From Caldilineaceae bacterium (lineage in GTDB: Bacteria > Chloroflexota > Anaerolineae > Caldilineales > Caldilineaceae): a stretch of DNA of 16,277 nt. The DNA lies in assembly GCA_022842065.1 (NCBI GenBank), contig JALHQH010000095.1:1-16277 (forward strand), read 5' to 3'. The position numbers and the translations under genes are program-made. This document shows, piece after piece, positions 15,027 through 16,277 of this stretch. Each line of letters begins with the position of its first letter. Position 1 is the first letter of the stretch. The notes beneath the pieces are model-generated. The model was not told the origin of the DNA and ran no database searches. It worked only from the letters and a program-made list of their open reading frames with translations.

Positions 15027-15274
15027 AGGGAGATCTCCTGGTGAAATGGGTAGAGGGCATACCACGACAAATGTGCTGTCTACCTGATACACAACAATGC
15101 TAATCAATTGTTACTGAACTGGGTGAAGCGTAAACTGCTGGGTGGTAAAAGGCATCACCGGCCGGCAACTGTGCCCGCCATAACGATAACCGAGGCTTAC
15201 ATCATCGATAAGCTAATATTTAAGTACTCTTAACAGGAATAGATTAAATCACATTAATGGTGATTACGCAATTT

Positions 15275-16090
15275 TTACCGATCTGCCATGAAGATTAATG
15301 CCGGCCAGGTGGTCGGCTGATCGAACTGGTAACTCGATTTCATCGTATCATCAACCACTGCCACTGCCAGCCCAAGTATCATACCCGCCGCAGGGTAATA
15401 GAGCCGAGTTGTGTGCCCTGGATAGGGGGAGGCACGGCTACTGACCCAGCCAGCCCCTGGTACTAGTGGTTTGTCGCCAAGCCCAAGAGCGGTTAAGGGG
15501 ATCGCGATTTCTATCTCATAGCTCTGCTGATCATCGGAAAGTGTCGCAGCTGCAATTTGGGTTGGCAGGTGCGCGGTTTGATAGAGCGCTTTGATCACGG
15601 GTAAACCATTGCCCATAGGATTCTGCGTGAAGGTCAATTCCCAAACAAAATCATCATCACTTAGCGCGCTGTCGGCGAAGTCATGCGCCAAAGCGGTGTC
15701 GATGGCAAAACGTAGGGTGTCGGTAAGCCGCGCTGATGTAAAAAGATAGAGCTGCTGGTCATCCCAGGCCGCGGTCACTTCGTGGTGGAATTGGGTGATG
15801 TAGGATGGTCTGTTTTGCTCAACGCTGAGCGCGCCGCGGTCGATGTATTCAATTTGGCCCCAATCCTCGCGCTTGCCATCAATCACGAGGGCCTTGGTCA
15901 AGCGTGGCGCAAAGCGGACTGGCCACGCCGCGTGGATTGGCGTGCTTTGCTCCGCATTGACAAAATAGCGCAATCCATACCCTTGCCCATCCCATGCCCA
16001 TGCAAGATGACCGGGTAGCGTTACGTTATACTCACGGGAGAGATTTTCAAATTGATAATTAAACTCAAAGACCGAACTGCTCCGTTGCAA
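15275..16090 (-). CDS. CBM9-like domain protein, 5' end broken or outside the window
   Basis: The open frame from a TTG at 16090 gives 271 residues, but no ribosome binding site precedes it and the frame stays open back to a TGA at 16178-16180, so this is probably the C-terminal part of a longer protein. Residues 68-271 resemble carbohydrate-binding family 9-like beta-sandwich domains: ALVIDGKREDWG at the start, AAWDDQQLYLF, YEIEIAIPLTALGL and a closing tryptophan-containing strand. Such domains occur in secreted or cell-surface proteins that bind sugars or, in related folds, haem. The part before (PGHLAWAWDGQGYGLRYF) is not recognised. It is not obviously tied to its neighbours; the antiporter gene begins 248 bases downstream on the same strand. 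The domain call rests on fold-like patterns only. Confidence 0.6.
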   Translation of the reverse strand: MQRSSSVFEFNYQFENLSREYNVTLPGHLAWAWDGQGYGLRYFVNAEQSTPIHAAWPVRFAPRLTKALVIDGKREDWGQIEYIDRGALSVEQNRPSYITQFHHEVTAAWDDQQLYLFTSARLTDTLRFAIDTALAHDFADSALSDDDFVWELTFTQNPMGNGLPVIKALYQTAHLPTQIAAATLSDDQQSYEIEIAIPLTALGLGDKPLVPGAGWVSSRASPYPGHTTRLYYPAAGMILGLAVAVVDDTMKSSYQFDQPTTWPALIFMADR

Positions 16091-16177
16091 TAGTAAATCG
16101 GGCCACCCACTTTCGCTGAGCTCGCGTAAAGTAACTACTGAATGTGCACCGTTACTATAACCAATCCCTTCGCCAAG

Positions 16178-16276
16178 TCAGGGAATGGTGTTGAAAGCTG
16201 GTTCAGAGTGAATGGCACCGAGCGGGGGCATGGCGTCAAGCAGCTGAGTAATTAAAAGCGGGTCAACGAAATCGGG
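16178..16276 (-). pseudogene. Upstream in-frame extension of the CBM9-like gene, ended by TGA
   Basis: Reading the same frame upstream of the TGA (16178-16180), about 32 codons remain open to the window edge, including LLDAMPPLGAIHSEPAFNTIP just before the stop's position, and the text after it (LGEGIGYSNGAHSVV) reads on smoothly. A single TGG-to-TGA change would explain the stop. The complete gene probably extends leftward beyond the window. It may be a genuine nonsense mutation or a sequencing error. Confidence 0.45.
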
Positions 16277-16277
16277 A

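Noticed and set aside
15140..15180. Resemblance of ccggcaactgtg to part of a cobalamin riboswitch
   Set aside because: Other conserved blocks are missing and no gene follows on the plus strand; short chance match.
1..16277. CRISPR array, tRNA, rRNA or intact transposase
   Set aside because: I looked for regularly spaced direct repeats, tRNA-like cloverleaf ends and transposase motifs and found none.

Overview
The window looks like chromosomal DNA of a filamentous anoxygenic phototroph of the Chloroflexota (a relative of Chloroflexus, Oscillochloris or Chloroploca). The evidence is a magnesium-chelatase BchD subunit, two PucC/Bch2-type pigment-transporter paralogues, and short palindromes of the 'taggggca...tgcccct' type that I recall as common between Chloroflexota genes. 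The genus is an inference from gene content; no rRNA or other taxonomic marker is present.

Left part, 1-9302, is photosynthesis-linked. A PucC-like MFS protein (191-1489) is followed by bchD (1559-3388), which carries a degenerate AAA+ domain, a proline-rich linker and an intact von Willebrand A domain. A DrrA/DrrB-like ABC-2 exporter follows (3536-5275). Next is a tight two-gene unit (5398-7208): a membrane-anchored alpha/beta hydrolase and a short-chain dehydrogenase whose motifs resemble plant chlorophyll b reductases (NYC1/NOL). A second PucC paralogue (8674-7286) runs in the opposite direction. Divergent from it is a gene of only 28 codons encoding one transmembrane helix (9126-9212), with an excellent ribosome binding site and a perfect 52-bp palindrome behind it. 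The region suggests (bacterio)chlorophyll synthesis, turnover and membrane delivery.

Right part, 9397-16277, is entirely on the minus strand. It holds a cation/proton antiporter of the CPA2 type, then the two halves of a heterodimeric ABC exporter. The first half (13397-11613) has a degenerate catalytic site (LDD for LDE, Q for the H-loop His); the second (11232-9397) has the canonical residues. Between them lie a MITE-like 153-bp insertion flanked by 9-bp direct repeats and a startless remnant of an AAA-ATPase/DUF4143 protein. At the right edge is a CBM9-like protein whose frame is cut by an in-frame TGA and which continues out of the window.

Intergenic regions are rich in palindromes: two 24-28 bp perfect palindromes with compensating changes, a nested 120-bp inverted repeat with two alternative pairings, a 52-bp palindrome made of three smaller ones, and a 25-bp tandem duplication across a stop codon. 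I saw no tRNA, rRNA, CRISPR array or intact transposase.
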